DNA of 64,000 nt. Source: Rhizophagus clarus (lineage: Eukaryota > Glomeromycota > Glomeromycetes > Glomerales > Glomeraceae). Each line of letters opens with the position of its first letter. The stretch's first letter is position 1. The notes below the pieces were generated by a model. The model was not told where the DNA came from. It saw nothing but the letters and a program-made list of their open reading frames with translations, and made no database searches. The translations under genes were made by a program, and so were the position numbers. This document shows, one piece after another, positions 12,782 through 25,415 of this stretch. The stretch lies in assembly GCA_015698045.1 (NCBI GenBank), contig BLAL01000356.1, forward strand, positions 682,001-746,000, in the 5' to 3' direction.

Positions 12782-13634
12782 ATACAATCAACTTTCTTTA
12801 TAGTCAACTTTGTTATAGTCACATTACTCTATATAATCATCTTAGTTGAGTATTTCAAATTTTCATATATAAAAACTATCATTTATAGTCACAAACTACC
12901 TATAATCAATATCACATCTTTTTTTAAAAATTTTATATACAGTATATATAATTATAAAAAGATATTTATTAAAATATAATTATTCTATGATCTAATGATC
13001 AGATTTTAATGATCCTTAGCTCATTTGGTATCTCATTAAAAGGAATCAGATAGTAGTAATTTTATAGTAATTGGTTTAATATTAACTGAGTAATCCAATT
13101 TTAAATATCAAATTGGCATTTTATATATGTAAAATTTGTATAACATTAAATATTTTGACTGTATTTTAATTATTATAGTTTTTAGTGATCAGATTTTAAT
13201 GATCTTAGGCTCATTAGAATTGTCTTATTGAGAGAAAGCTAATGGGAATAATTTTATAATAATTGGATTAATATTATCTGAGCAATTTGATTTCAAAAAC
13301 CAGATCAGCATTTTTTATATGTAAAATTTGTATAATATTAAATATTTTGACTATATTTTAATTATTACAGGTTCTAGTAATCAGATTTTAATGATCTTAG
13401 GCTCGTTAGCATTATCTCATCAAGAGGAATCTAATGGTTATAAATTCATAATAATTGGAATGATATTGATAAAATTACTATGATGTGAATATTTAACAAA
13501 AATTATTACAATTTATAATTCTAGCTAAAATTACTGATTTAATTATAAGATTTTATTACTTATAATTACATCTCATCATAATCGCTAAAAATAGACTGTC
13601 CCAAATGTGTGACTATAGAAAGAGTTGATTGTAT
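12782..13634. mobile_element. Inverted-repeat element built on ~190-base tandem units
   Basis: The left end ATACAATCAACTTTCTTTAT and the reverse complement of the right end (ATACAATCAACTCTTTCTAT) form terminal inverted repeats. Inside are tandem units whose landmark TGATCAGATTTTAATGATC recurs at about 12998, 13186 and 13377 (periods 188 and 191). Each unit ends with ATATGTAAAATTTGTATAA and TTTTGACT. There is no ORF. A diverged copy in the opposite orientation is at 27.5-28.4 kb. Confidence 0.65.
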
Positions 13635-14089
13635 TCTTATTTTATTCCTATTTGTATATATACCATTAATATTAGTTAACTAAAAAAATCTATAATATTA
13701 TTATTTATAATTATATGCTACTATAAGATTTCTTTTATTTTTTTATTAATAGGATAAAACTAGAGTGACTGTAATGTTAGCATCAAATGCATCTGGAAAT
13801 TACAAGTTAAAACTATTAATAATTAGCAAATTTTTAAAATCACTGTTAGGATAAACCAAACATGATTAGGCCCTATTGTTTGGTCATGTGATCTGCTGAT
13901 CATTTGAACAGGTAAGCTGAAAAATATTTTTTTTTACCCAAAAATAAAAAGAGAGAAAATTACAGGAGAAAAAAAAAATAAAACTGGTAGGAAAGTATTA
14001 AGCTGCTAAGAGTTAGCAAAAAAAGACTTGAACAACATGTTAGATTGATGTAAAAGAACTTTACAGAAACTTAAAAATTCTAAACGATG

Positions 14090-14850
14090 ACGAATTGATA
14101 TAGTAATGATATAAAATATACATCGTAATGATATCGATTTGCAAATGATATCATTATGATATCGCAATGATATCGGTACATTATTGATTCGATATATCGA
14201 AATGATATTATAAAGATATTTACTTAAAGAAATATCAAATCGATATCATACTCATATTGTTATAACAACAATGATTTTTTTAAAAAAATGTGAACAAATA
14301 CGATATTGATATGATATCGTATCAACATGTATTCAGTATCAATACGACATCGTAAAAACATCATCTTATAAATATCAAATTGACATTAATTCGATATTGA
14401 AAATATAACGAATCGACATCATTTTGATATAGTTAAACAACAATAAAATTTTTAAAAAATGTGAAACAAATACGGTATAGATATGATATCGTATCGACAT
14501 GTATTCAGTATCAATATGACATCGTAAAAACATTATCTTATAAATATCAAATCGACATCATTTCGATATAGGCAATATAACGAATTGACATCATTTTGAT
14601 ATAGTTAAACAATAACGAAAAATGTGAAACAAATACGATATCGATATAATATCATTTTGATATTTATTTAATATCAAAATGATATCATAAAGATATCATT
14701 TTACAAATATCGAATCGATATTAATTTGATATCATTAATACAACGAATCAATATCATTTTATCGTTAAAAACAATAATTAATTTTTAAAAAAATGTGAAA
14801 TAAATAAAATATCAAATCAATATCATATTAATTAATATTGATAAATTCAA
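14090..14850. repeat. GATATC-rich tandem array, period ~162-172
   Basis: The landmark GTGAAACAAATA (or GTGAACAAATA) recurs at about 14289, 14461, 14623 and 14794. Each unit is packed with GATATCGATAT-like palindromic words. A related GATATC-rich array with a different, 74-base period lies at 26.65-27.03 kb. Confidence 0.8.
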
Positions 14851-15273
14851 TACTAAATTTTAAATGTTTTTATATATATTTTATTAATTTGTAATTTAAT
14901 TAAAATTTAATTTAAAATTTAATTTCAACTGAGATGATATAAAGTATTAAGAAAACCCGTTAAAATAAAAAACCTGTTAAATTTTTACATGAGACTATAT
15001 ACTTGTGTACCACTTCTTTTTTCTAACATGCGATGATCATAACACCACCAATAGCAAATAAAAAAACTGAATTCTTCTGTATAGTGTTAACAAAATTTTC
15101 ATAAAAGACCTAATCGGCTCAGACACTTACTTCACTAGGTATGACAATCTTGACAATCTCTTACTCATTGTTTAAAATATATATGATATTAGAACTAGAT
15201 TTTTATTGGATAAAATTAATTAATTATTTGTAATTATTGTAAAATATAACAATCTTCCAGTAATTTTAATTAA

Positions 15274-18200
15274 TCATATAGCTGTAAAATAAAAACTATT
15301 TTTTATCCAAATTCTGTTCGTGGTATCATGATCAGATCCTTGACATCCTCCTGAATTACAATTATGAATAAAATGTACTTTTTGCACATTATCTATTACA
15401 GTAATTGGAAAAATGCGCCTCCATTTATTCCCTGTTGCTTGAAGGCGATAAAGTGGACATTTCAACAGTGAATGTTCAATCCCAGTATCTTCAAACCAAT
15501 CCACAACAATAAAGGCATAATATTTGTCATTATTACCCTTATGTCGAAAAATCCCCTTGATGATTGCATAAGATTCTTCATGATCTTCTTCATAAATTGT
15601 AACAAAATCACCAAGATGTAAGTGGACTTTTGAAAGGACACTATTTTTTTCTTCAATGGTATATGATGCTAATTTGTACCAGCTAGTTGAAGAATTTATA
15701 AGAGCCGTCTCGAACTTCATATCTACATAAGATAAAAACAGTTCAGTTTTAAAATCATGCTGCAGAGTCAACAGAAGGTTATTCCGATCCTCCTTTGGCA
15801 TTTTTTTTTTTAAGGAAATGTTCAAGATAAAATTTACTGGGGATGTAACTAAATTAAAATTAGTAAATATTATGTATGCATATATGATATAATATATAAT
15901 ATACAATTTAATTTTACCTTCTGCATCATCATTCTGAGCTTGTTCTTCAATTGAATATTTATCTTCTGTAACGTACCAGTTCAAAAATAATTGACCAAGA
16001 TTTGTGAACCCAGTACAAAGCCTATTAAATCTTGGATCAATACCACCATCTACTAAATGTTGAATTGCAAATATAGTATTATAACGCTTTAATAAATCCA
16101 AGTCTATGTTTTTGCAATTCATCTTCGGTACCATTCCCTTAAAAATACGATGTACCATCTCTTTTATACCAACCTGGGTATTAGTGAGTGTTCCAAAGGT
16201 TTTAGCATGCATCAGAAAATGCATATTAACGTGTATATTTGGTAAATTAATAAAATTTGCAAAAACCTAACATATAAAAAGAATATTATTGTTAGAATCA
16301 TATTTAAATTATTCCACACTTTTTGAATTTCAATTCCATAACTATACCTTTGGAAGGATCGAAAACTCTTCTTCAAGATATTGTTGTAATTCCTTGTAGC
16401 TATCTGACGTAAATTCTTTATTAAAAACTGTCTTCATAGTTTTCGCAACATATACCCAACAAGATATAATGCTTTTTGGCACTAAATTAATTCGAAGTGC
16501 ATCAATCCTTTGTTGAATAGCAACTGCTTCATTATGCTTAAGACTTGATTCCTTTAGAAACCGATTTAGCAAGAATGGCATAATCATAGCTAGTCTGAGA
16601 AGATCAGACATCATAAAACTATTATGATGAGAGATCGGATTTGATAGATTACCCCACTTTTTTGGAATTTCAAAATTTTTCCAAATTTTAATGAAATCAT
16701 CTTCTCCTTCTCGTGAAAATAATTCACAGGTTAACTTTAGCAGTCGCCCAATCTTTCCCGCGGTGGCGTGATAAATATCCTGCGGCGCTTGTAGATGCCT
16801 TTCCCTTTTTAATTTATCTAAAATACTAGGCAATTGTCTTAAACCATACTTTGTACAAAGTTGGTCTCTTCTTGATGTTACCGGTTCCTGAGAAATTTCT
16901 AAAATTTCTTCATTTGTAATATGATGGTAACGTAATGTTGTCACAGTATCCTGATTATAAGAACTCCATAATTCCTTTTTAATTGTACAGGTGCGACAAC
17001 CTTTATTTGCATTATGCCTAAATTATTTTTAAAAAATTTCAATAGTTGTTACAAATTATATCATTAAATTGTTTTATTAAATTATTAATTAAGTCGAAAT
17101 ACCTTAGTACTCCTGCCAAGTCATTACCTTGAGGTAAATCTGCCGTAACAACGCCCAAACCAGCAATTACCCATGCATTTTGTCCTTGAACAGTCATTAT
17201 CTTACCTTTTTCAAGTTCTTTCATTTCTGAAACAAATGGTAGCATAAATTCGTCAAAATTGCCACCAAATGGAACAAACCCAAGAACAAAATGGTTTTTG
17301 ATAAGTTTTCTTTGATGTGTTGGCATATTGCCAAACTGTACATAGACACCACCTAAAGAATGATACACATTTCTAAACGTACCAAAATCGTCATAATAAA
17401 GATCTAAAAACAGCTTATAAATTGGCATAGATGATGGTAGATCTCTGATAGAAATGTAATCAGAAGGATGTTGGTATGAAAGTTTCACATCACGAATGTG
17501 CCAACGGTCATTACATTTATAAATTATTTCGGTAATATGCAATGAATCTTCGGGAATGTTTTGGTGTTGAAACGTTATTAATATAGTCGCTTTTTCTAGA
17601 ATTTGAGAAGTCATGATAATTGGAAATGGTTCGTCTACCAACCAAACTTCACCAACAAGAGAACGATGTTGTCTTGATAATCCTTTTAAATTTCCAGGTA
17701 AGTCATCATAATTCAGAATTTTTTGAATCCGTAACTGATAATCTTCGTTATCATTTTTCAAAATTGCTCTTAATCTTCCAAGTCTTCGATGACCATTATT
17801 ATCGTTATAGTAGACAAAATCACCAGATCGGTATATTACTATTTTATCAAAAATAAATCAATCAATTTTGCTAACACAGACTATAATTATATCAAACTAT
17901 ATTGTTTATTACCTTCTGATATTATTATTTCATTTTGTCCAAAAAGTGGAGATTCTCCTCATAGAGTTCCATGCCAAAATTCTGATTTTGTTTCAGAATT
18001 AATGTCCGGTCTAAAATACATATGCCTCATCAGCATCGGATTGTTGAGAACACGCCATATAATTTCGCTAATTGAGAGTTGATACGAAAGTTTTGAACCT
18101 CGTGAAGTTGACAGAGTTTTTTTTGATGAAATTTTAATAGGCTTTGTTATTATTGGTAGTAAAGGAAGACGTTTTCTCCAAGATTGGAATCTTCTGATAT

Positions 18201-18783
18201 TTTTTACTACATGAGTGGGCTCAAATTGAGGATTGTGAATGATGTTAGCAAGATCTTCATATGCTTTTGTAGAAATATTGTGTTTCTGGAGCCAACAGAA
18301 TAGAGCAGTAGTTGTATAATCATTGAAGTAAGGTGAAAATTCACCATCACAGGATGGTATCTCGTCTTTATCTAAAGCTTCAATAATTTGATGTATGTCG
18401 TTGTGGTCGTTGTGACTTTTCTCTTCCTCATCGTCATTGTGACCTTCCTCTTCTTCACCTTTCTCATTGTAATAATCTTCCTCATTGTAATAATCTTCCT
18501 CTTCGTTATAATCTTCCTCTTCGTCATCATCATCACCATCTTCATCTGATGATTCGTCAATTACATTATCCCTCAAATCTATATCATTATCATAATGCTG
18601 AAAATATATTGATTCATTGTCATTTCTATTAATGTCTTCCATATCGATGTCTTCAGATAACATTTCATTGTTATCTTCAGTTGAATTTGCTGTTGTCTCA
18701 TTACGACTAGTATGAGAAAACTGATTGCGAATTTGAAATGGTTTTACGGAACTGCCGGTGGAGTGAACATATCTCTTTCTCAT
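15274..18783 (-). CDS. Plavaka/KDZ-type transposase, one in-frame stop
   Basis: Five exons: 18783-17913, 17838-17103, 17017-16348, 16266-15918 and 15848-15274. Introns are GT/AG, 69-85 bases long, and the exons total 1067 codons. The N-terminal ~150 residues are strongly acidic (runs of D/E). Then come FCWLQKHNIS, SYQLSISEIIWRVLNNP, LPGNLKG, GEVWLVDEPF, YYDDFGTFRNVYHSLGG, KNHFVLGFVPFGG and LPQGNDLAGV. The last of these splices to HNANKGCRTC, a motif order I associate with fungal Plavaka/KDZ RNase-H-fold transposases. The C terminus (GDFVTIYEEDHEESYAI...) looks BAH-like, with lower certainty. A TGA at 17959-17961 (codon 275, right after FWHGTL) interrupts exon 1, while the reading frame stays open on both sides. 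Met at 18783 is preferred; an upstream in-frame Met exists at 18828. No terminal repeats were found. Confidence 0.7.
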
Positions 18784-18828
18784 AACTAAATAAGACGTAA
18801 ATAGTTTTGTAGAATTGTTGATTAACAA

Positions 18829-20058
18829 AATTTATGGTTAGAATTTTAATTGTACTTTGATATAATTATAGTAATCTAATCTGATTAGAGAAAAAAAAGA
18901 TAATCTAATCTAGGCTGTAATTTCACTAAACATACAAAAAAAAAAAATAAAATACCGAAGTTTTACTAATATATAGAAGAATTCTTTCACGAAATCGGTA
19001 TGAGAGGTCAATGTTCGATACGGTACACTGTTGAACTATCCGAATATAGATTAATTGTTGATTAGATGATCAATAAACATGTGCCAGAAAATGGAGTCTT
19101 ATTTGATGGAATCCAATTTTAGATTCAATCACACTCTTGTATCACTTAGAGCCGCAAATATTACGTTCTTGACCTGTGCGACGTTACTGTGGAGACATTG
19201 ACATGAGGATTGCCTTAGAGCCATATTTACATACGTTTACTACATATTATGTAAAAAGTTTTTTTCTTATATTCACGCTTTACGTTATTATTTTATCATC
19301 AATATAAAAATGAAGATTTACAATATAATAATAATAAACTAAACAATACAATATAATCATTTAATTACATACTTCGCATTATTATTTGAAACATGGCTCT
19401 CATTTATATTCAAAGTGCATTTATTTATTATTTGTTATTATCAATCGGTCGAGATTCAAGCATCATCTCCGAACCTAACTAAAGCAAGGTCTGTTAATTA
19501 AATAAATGAAACTTTTCTCACTCTAATATTTATTTGTATTTTGTACTATAGTATGTATTATATCAGCAATTATGGCTGTAAAAGGTTATGTTTACTGCGC
19601 TTAATCAAAAAAGGAAGTGCAAATTTATCTTAAATAAACATCTGCAGATTCTTATTGAATGATGTAACGATAGTCCTATTTGTTCATAAACAAATACTTT
19701 AGCAACTTACAAATAAAAATTTCCTTTCGTTAAATAAGTAAATCTAAATTTTCCTTTCGTTAAATAAAAATTTCCTTTCGTTATGTAAATATGTCAATAT
19801 GTTAAATAATTAAAATTTAAATTTTTGTATAATTCAAATCGATTCTATTTTCAATTCTAAACAAATCGTCTCCCCTTGTAATATTGTCATGAAATAAACA
19901 TCTCAATATGGTATAATCTCAACATATACCGTATAAATTTGGAAATGCAAGGTCAGCTCGGGGGTTTGGGAATTGGGATGAGGTCTCTTATTTATATTTT
20001 ACTTTGTTCGAATTTTTGTATCTCAGAATTTTTGTATCTTGTATCTTTATTTTTTGCT
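18829..20058. other. Intergenic, between divergent transposase and acidic gene
   Basis: No gene is seen. A short tandem motif (AAATTTCCTTTCGTTAAATA) repeats three times at about 19715-19785. This stretch is less extreme in AT content than its surroundings and may hold promoters for the two divergent genes. Confidence 0.5.
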
Positions 20059-21406
20059 ATGTCCAAACGTAAGGCAAATCAAGAGACAGCAGGTATGTAA
20101 CTTTATAAAATATAATTATAATAAATTTTACTTTGAGAATAAAATGATACTGAAAATATGTATAATAGTAATGATTTCGAAAAATCAAAGTCTAAGTCAA
20201 AAAGCGAAGAAAAGGAGGGAGACCAATATTAACGATGTTGATCAATTCATTTCAGGTAAATATTATATACATATCATATATGTGTGTGGCCTTAATATTT
20301 AATAATATATTTAATCTTTAATTAAATGATATACTACTAAATAATAGGTTTAGCTTCTAACCGAAGAAATAATGATGAAAGAGAAGATGATGATGGAAGA
20401 GAAAAAGATGATGGAAGGGAAGATGAAAAAGAAAGAGAAGATCGCGAAGAAGAGAAAAGTGGTAGTTCAGATAACGATAGTGATGATCCTGATAGAGATA
20501 AAATGAATATGACGGATGATAAAATCGTAAATTTGGATGAACCCATTCCTGTTGGGTTTAAAAGTAATTTAGAAATATGCAATTTTCTCGTCGCCCATCC
20601 ACATATTCTTCATTTAGCAAATAAAATGTTAGAAATGGATTCCGGTTCTGGCTTGACGTCTTCAACGTCTAGTGCTGATGTTAGTGCTAAATATATTTAT
20701 TTTGTACCCAATTCTTTAAAGTAAATAACATATCTTTTAATATTTTAGGATAATGCTCGTCTTTGGGACGAGTCCATCAAATGTCTCTTTCTTCGTACCC
20801 GCAACCCGCGTGGGGAGACATTTGATGAATTAATTAAAAAAATTTTCAAGGTTCAAATTTACAGTACAGAAGGAAAAAATTTCTTAGAGAAAACTCGTCG
20901 AGCCTTTGCTGACTACCGTAATAAACTTAATCAAAATATTGAACATGAAATAAATAAATATAAAAATATTAGAAAAAATAGGTATATTTTATTTTATTGT
21001 TTGATAATATATCTTATATCTAATGAGTCTATTGTTATGTTAATAAAAAATATTAACTGTAAAGCGATCACTGGTAGCCTGTCAAATAAAGAAGTAAAAG
21101 ACTATGTTGATGAACATTTTGTTCAAAAACTCTTGAATCGACAGCTCGCTGCTGTAAATCTCTCTGAAATGAAAAAGATTGGTAGCTTTGATACGTTAAT
21201 AGATTTTATAAGAGAAACCTTCAAGGTTTCTTGGAATGGCAAAGATCTATCTGCCGTTAAGAACTTGGATAGTATTACGAAGGATATAATTGTTCCCTCT
21301 CGAAGTGGCAACAGGATAGTAAATTCTTTGGAACATGTAAGTCATTTTTATTTAACACATTACGTCTTTATTCATAAATATTAATAAAATTAAATTATAG
21401 ATTTAG
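20059..21406 (+). CDS. Acidic/charged protein of unknown function, spliced
   Basis: Exons: 20059-20092, 20169-20255, 20348-20679, 20749-21336 and 21401-21406. The last is a two-codon exon (Ile-stop) after a perfect GTAAGT donor. The predicted product is 348 residues. It begins MSKRKANQETA, then a Lys-rich patch (KAKKRRE), a long D/E/R-rich region, and folded-looking segments (SNLEICNFLVAHPHILHL, ARLWDESIKCLFLRTRN, VDEHFVQKLLNRQLAA, VSWNGKDLSAVKNLDS). No family is recognised. The hydrophobic stretch from about 20985 to 21064 reads like translated intron: removing 20999-21064 (weak GTTTGA donor) keeps frame and gives 326 residues, whereas a better-looking GTATAT donor at 20982 would break the frame. 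It could belong to the nearby Plavaka element or be independent. Confidence 0.55.
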
Positions 21407-22046
21407 TAGTACTCTTTAATTAATCATCAATAAATGATTTTTGCGCTATAAAATTTAAAAATATTTTAAAATTCACTAATTTTTTCAATTAAATCAATAA
21501 ATATGGTCATATAAATAAAATACGCATGTTAATAGTCATACATTGTAAGTTTTTTGCTGGACTTGTAATTTCGGTGTTACGAATTGTAGTATGTCCCATA
21601 TTTGATTTCCATTTTCAAACTAAGTGATAATCATGTATTTCATCTTAATAAGTATAATTCTAGAAGGTTTAAGTTTAGAATGTCTCACGTATTACATAAG
21701 CATAATCCTCGTTCAACGCGCTCAATATTTATTAATTCCTTTTAAACGTTCGAAAATTAACACATTAAATCAATCACGAAAAGTAAAATAAATCAAAATT
21801 TTTTTTTCGCATTAGAAAATATCGTAAAAGATGTGGTAAAATATTATGAGTAAATAAAGTTAATTTTTTACGTAAAATTTTTAATCACTTTTAATGGCTA
21901 ATTTTTTTTTTTGTACAATGGGAAACAATGGAAAATCGACATTTTAATCACTTTTAACGGACAAGAGACGGAATTAATTTTCAAAATTCTATGAATTTAT
22001 GATGTAATATCATGAATTAATGAAATCATTTTAATTTAAAAAGGAA
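21407..22046. other. Intergenic, nothing recognised
   Basis: AT-rich DNA with no supported gene or long repeat. Confidence 0.5.
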
Positions 22047-22200
22047 AAAATAATTGAAATGGCGTAATCAGAATTGTTAGAAAAAATAATTGAATGGCGT
22101 AATTAATTGTTAGAAAAAATAATTGAAATGGCGTAATTAGAATTGTTAGAAAAAATGATTGAAATGGCGTAATTAGAATTATTAGAAAAAATAATTAAAA
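22047..22200. repeat. Tandem repeat, ~35-base unit
   Basis: GGCGTAAT recurs at 22061, 22096, 22130 and 22166. Each is set in a unit of roughly GAATTGTTAGAAAAAATAAT plus TGAAAT. It lies about 120 bases upstream of the Myb/SANT-like gene start. Confidence 0.8.
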
Positions 22201-22316
22201 AATGGAATTTTCTCACATTTTTTAATTTTTTAATTATATATTTCTTGTCTTATATTCACTCATATATAACAAATTTTTGTCAAATATAACATCGCCAAAT
22301 TTCAAAAATTCTAATA

Positions 22317-23168
22317 ATGTCTTCAAATAACACAAATACATCATCATCAACCTCTCGCGATCCTTCAACCTCATCTCGACATCATACTGATAACGCCGAA
22401 TCTTTATCTAATCCTACTTCTCCTCGCAGCACCTCCACCGACCGGGTAGAATGGACAGATGAACAAACCGCTGCTCTCATTGAGCAGCGGAGGTCACGAA
22501 ATTACGAATATTATTACCAAATTCCAGGGCGCAGCAGAAAAAAATTCTGGAGATCAGTAGCAGAAAGTGTTAATAATACTTGTGGATGTAACTATACAGG
22601 ACAACAATGCCAGACGAAGTTCAATGGGCTCGTTACTAACTATCATGTGAGTTAAATATTAATAAATAAAAATTTGTGTAATATTAATGACTTTAAAATA
22701 TTTTAGGATCAATTATTGGTCATTGCCAATGACCCTAGAGGCGTGAGGAGTCGCCCAGGAGCGGTGTTCTTTGACATAATGAACACCCGCTTCTGGGAAA
22801 GACCGGGTAAGAATTCTAATTGCTTTATATTTATTTAGAATTATGTATTCCAATATTATTTAATATGTTTCTAGATGATCAATTTGTACAAGCTTCAATC
22901 GGAGTTAGCCGGACTCGAAATCGAAGAAATCGAAGGAATAGAAGATGTATGTAAATCATAAAAAAAATTTAATCAAGTTATAGATTTTTTTATTGATTTT
23001 CTTAATCAATTTATAGCCCGAAGCAACAACAATAGCCAGAATACCGTGGATAATAATGATACTATCGATAATGGTAAGTACAAAATTTTTTTCCTTTTTT
23101 CACCTATGAAATTTTTCTAAAAATTTTTTCTTTTATTTGATGCTAAACCTTAACTGTTAATAGTTTGA
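22317..23168 (+). CDS. Small Myb/SANT-like (trihelix-type) protein
   Basis: Exons: 22317-22646, 22707-22806, 22875-22946, 23017-23073 and, tentatively, 23164-23168 (completes a Val codon, then TGA). Total 187 residues. The N terminus is Ser/Thr-rich and disordered. A three-helix Trp pattern follows (VEWTDEQTAALIEQR, PGRSRKKFWRSVAES, YTGQQCQTKFNGLVTNYH). Exon 2 ends with IMNTRFWERP. The C-terminal part is basic (RTRNRRNRRNRR), then Asn/Ser-rich. The phase-0 intron after the YH and the phase-1 intron after RFWxRP match those of the paralogues at 1.6-2.2 kb and 41-50 kb. Probably a nuclear DNA-binding protein (inferred). The family may be cellular transcription factors or a transposon-derived set. 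Confidence 0.65.
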
Positions 23169-23693
23169 TACGATAATCAAATAATGCTAAACTTTAATAA
23201 TTTGATACAAAAACAATGCAAAACCTTAATAATTGATACAATAAAGCCAACATTTAACAAATAAAGTTTTCTTTGTTAATTCGTTATTAATAAAATTTTA
23301 AAGTGATGAGAATTTAATTGTACTTGTGTGACTAACTCAGTGAACTTGCCCCTTAAACATTATTGAATTCTACACATTAAATTACGTTATTTTTCTATCA
23401 TCGATTTTCTCTAACACATTTAAAATTTCCAATTTAGTATTTTTTCCATTCCTATGATGAAAGAAAAAGCTTATATCTTCGTGAAATGGATTCATAAAAG
23501 GTTCCTTTCTTCATGTTGACGTATCAGGCCTGTTTCATATAAATATTCCTCCTTTTCTTAAAACTGTTTCCACTTTTCCTCTCCTCTCTTATAGGTTTGC
23601 ATTTCTCTGCATGCAGAGATTATGAGTCATGATTTATTTTCTGAAGTATCGACTACAATTATTTATCTTCTTTATTATATCTTATACGGAAAT
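23169..23693. other. Intergenic, nothing recognised
   Basis: No supported gene. An upstream in-frame Met at 23622 precedes the next gene, but the segment it would add (a hydrophobic leader) looks unlike the rest of that protein. Confidence 0.45.
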
Positions 23694-24226
23694 ATGAGCC
23701 GTCGCAAGCCTCACAAATCACAGGCCGCAAAGGCAAAATCGGTACATCGTTTCAGAACAAAAATATTGAAGAAGAAGCGAAAGGGAATTTATGAAACAGG
23801 TGGGTGAATACCACGGCTTTCCGTACATAGTCTGGCCTGGGTTTAAGCTTCTAAAATGGCTACTGTGAACTCGCCTCTCAGGTTGATGTTCTTAATGGTC
23901 CTGTGAAGTACCTGAATTGTTGGACTGTCGGGTGCCTAGCCTTTGCTTTAACGTGGCTCTCCTGCTGGGTGAGTTGATCATAACTGACCCCACCTTCTGC
24001 TATTCCTCTTTAATCCCTTCCCTCTGCAGGTTATGTTGAGGCTCTTGAGAAAAGAATCAATCAACTAGAAGAGAAGGTAAAAGCCTTGAAAGAGGAAAAA
24101 GATCAGCTTTTTTTTGAAAGGAACAAAGCAATATCAAATATAAATCAAAAGGATGCCAGAATCAGGGTTTTGGAAATGGATCAAGAGCTAACAAGACGTA
24201 TTGGATCGAGAAAGAAAAGGAATTAA
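23694..24226 (+). CDS. Small basic coiled-coil protein (bZIP-like layout)
   Basis: Two exons, 23694-23799 and 24030-24226, give exactly 100 residues. A Lys/Arg-rich N-terminal third (MSRRKPHKSQAAKAKSVHRF, then KILKKKRKG) leads into a heptad-rich coiled coil (VEALEKRINQLEEKVKALKE). A second helical stretch and a basic tail (SRKKRN) follow. The basic-then-coiled-coil order is bZIP-like, but I do not see a canonical bZIP N-x7-R signature, so the class is uncertain. The 230-base intron (GTGGGT...CTGCAG) is long and visibly GC-richer than the introns and spacers around it. A longer start at 23622 is possible but less likely. Confidence 0.55.
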
Positions 24227-25050
24227 ATTTGTTATTAAAGTCTATTATCAAATTATATATAATTCTTTATTAAAGTACCTGACGAATCTTAACCAATTAA
24301 TTAATTATCAAATAGCAATCTATCTATGAAAAAATCAAAATTATAAATAAACTTATAATAAATTTCTTATCTTCAAATATAAGTTGATACTTTTAATTGA
24401 TAATATAAATGCTAATAAGTGCGAAAAGTGTTTCAATATAATCAACTGATCCCGCAAATAAAGGAAATCATGTATCACATCCTAAATAAGTTTGTATTAC
24501 CTAATCATTTGATAACTTGCACGCAAAAACCCAATCAGACTTTTAAACACTTAATAGGTCTCGCCAAAGGAAATGACAAGGTTGATTTATATATATTCAT
24601 TTTCGCTCTTGGATTAAAAAATTTTTAATAAATAACTAATAATCAAGTTTATTACTAAGATAGCATAGTAATTTAATTATTATTAGAGAAATTGTTGATT
24701 TTATAATTTCTTATTTTAGCGTTAACGTAAATAATCTTTAAATCATTAAAATAACAACTGAAATTTCATTCTTTTTTAAAAATTCATAAATGTCTTCCGC
24801 GGTCTCGTTTTCACCAGTGGACATAGCAAATATTTTGTGTAATGAAGAAATGACTAAAATTTTGGTTAAAAATTAACCAATAAAATTACATTGATCCTTA
24901 TGCATGATGTAATAAAAATCGCTTTGATTACATGCATGTGATATCTAAAAATAGCTAAAATTCAGTTTATTAATGCGCGATTTTTTTTTTTGTTTATTTT
25001 TCAAAAATACACTTCTCTCTTCTTAAAAATATTATATTTGTCTTATATTT
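24227..25050. other. AT-rich intergenic DNA
   Basis: No gene supported. A 69-codon open stretch at 24419 starts with GTG and has no recognisable features. Confidence 0.5.
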
Positions 25051-25415
25051 TAACACTTTACGGTATTTTCTTCTTCTCTCTTTTATCCAAGTATACTTTA
25101 CTTATCTTTTACAATATTAACAATACTTTGGCATATTAGTTTATATATTTGATATAGCCACCAACACGAAGACCGTTCGCTAAAAAACGTATAAGACAAA
25201 AAAATAAATAGTGAAGCCAAATATTACTATTTTAACACTTTACGGTATTTTCTTCTTCTCGCTTTTATCCAAGTATACTTTACTTATCTTTTACAATATT
25301 AACAGTACTTTGGCATTTTAGTTTATATATTCGATATAGTCGCCAACACGAAGACCGTTCGCCAAAAAACGTATAAGACAAAAAAACTACTTTTAAATAA
25401 ATAGTGAAGCCATTA
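25051..25415. repeat. Tandem duplication, period 182
   Basis: The block beginning TAACACTTTACGGTATTTTC at 25051 recurs at 25233 nearly unchanged, through CGAAGACCGTTCGC and AATAGTGAAGCCA. The second copy has a small insertion near its end (CTACTTTTA). Confidence 0.85.

Noticed and set aside
14900..19300. Terminal inverted repeats for the Plavaka-type element
   Set aside because: Compared the flanks by eye on both sides and found no convincing inverted match or target duplication.
20982..21064. 83-base intron with GTATAT donor in the acidic gene
   Set aside because: Its removal shifts the frame into an early stop, while read-through, or a 66-base alternative, stays open.
24419..24628. 69-codon ORF
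   Set aside because: It needs a GTG start, has no splice partner and no recognisable domain or conserved pattern.
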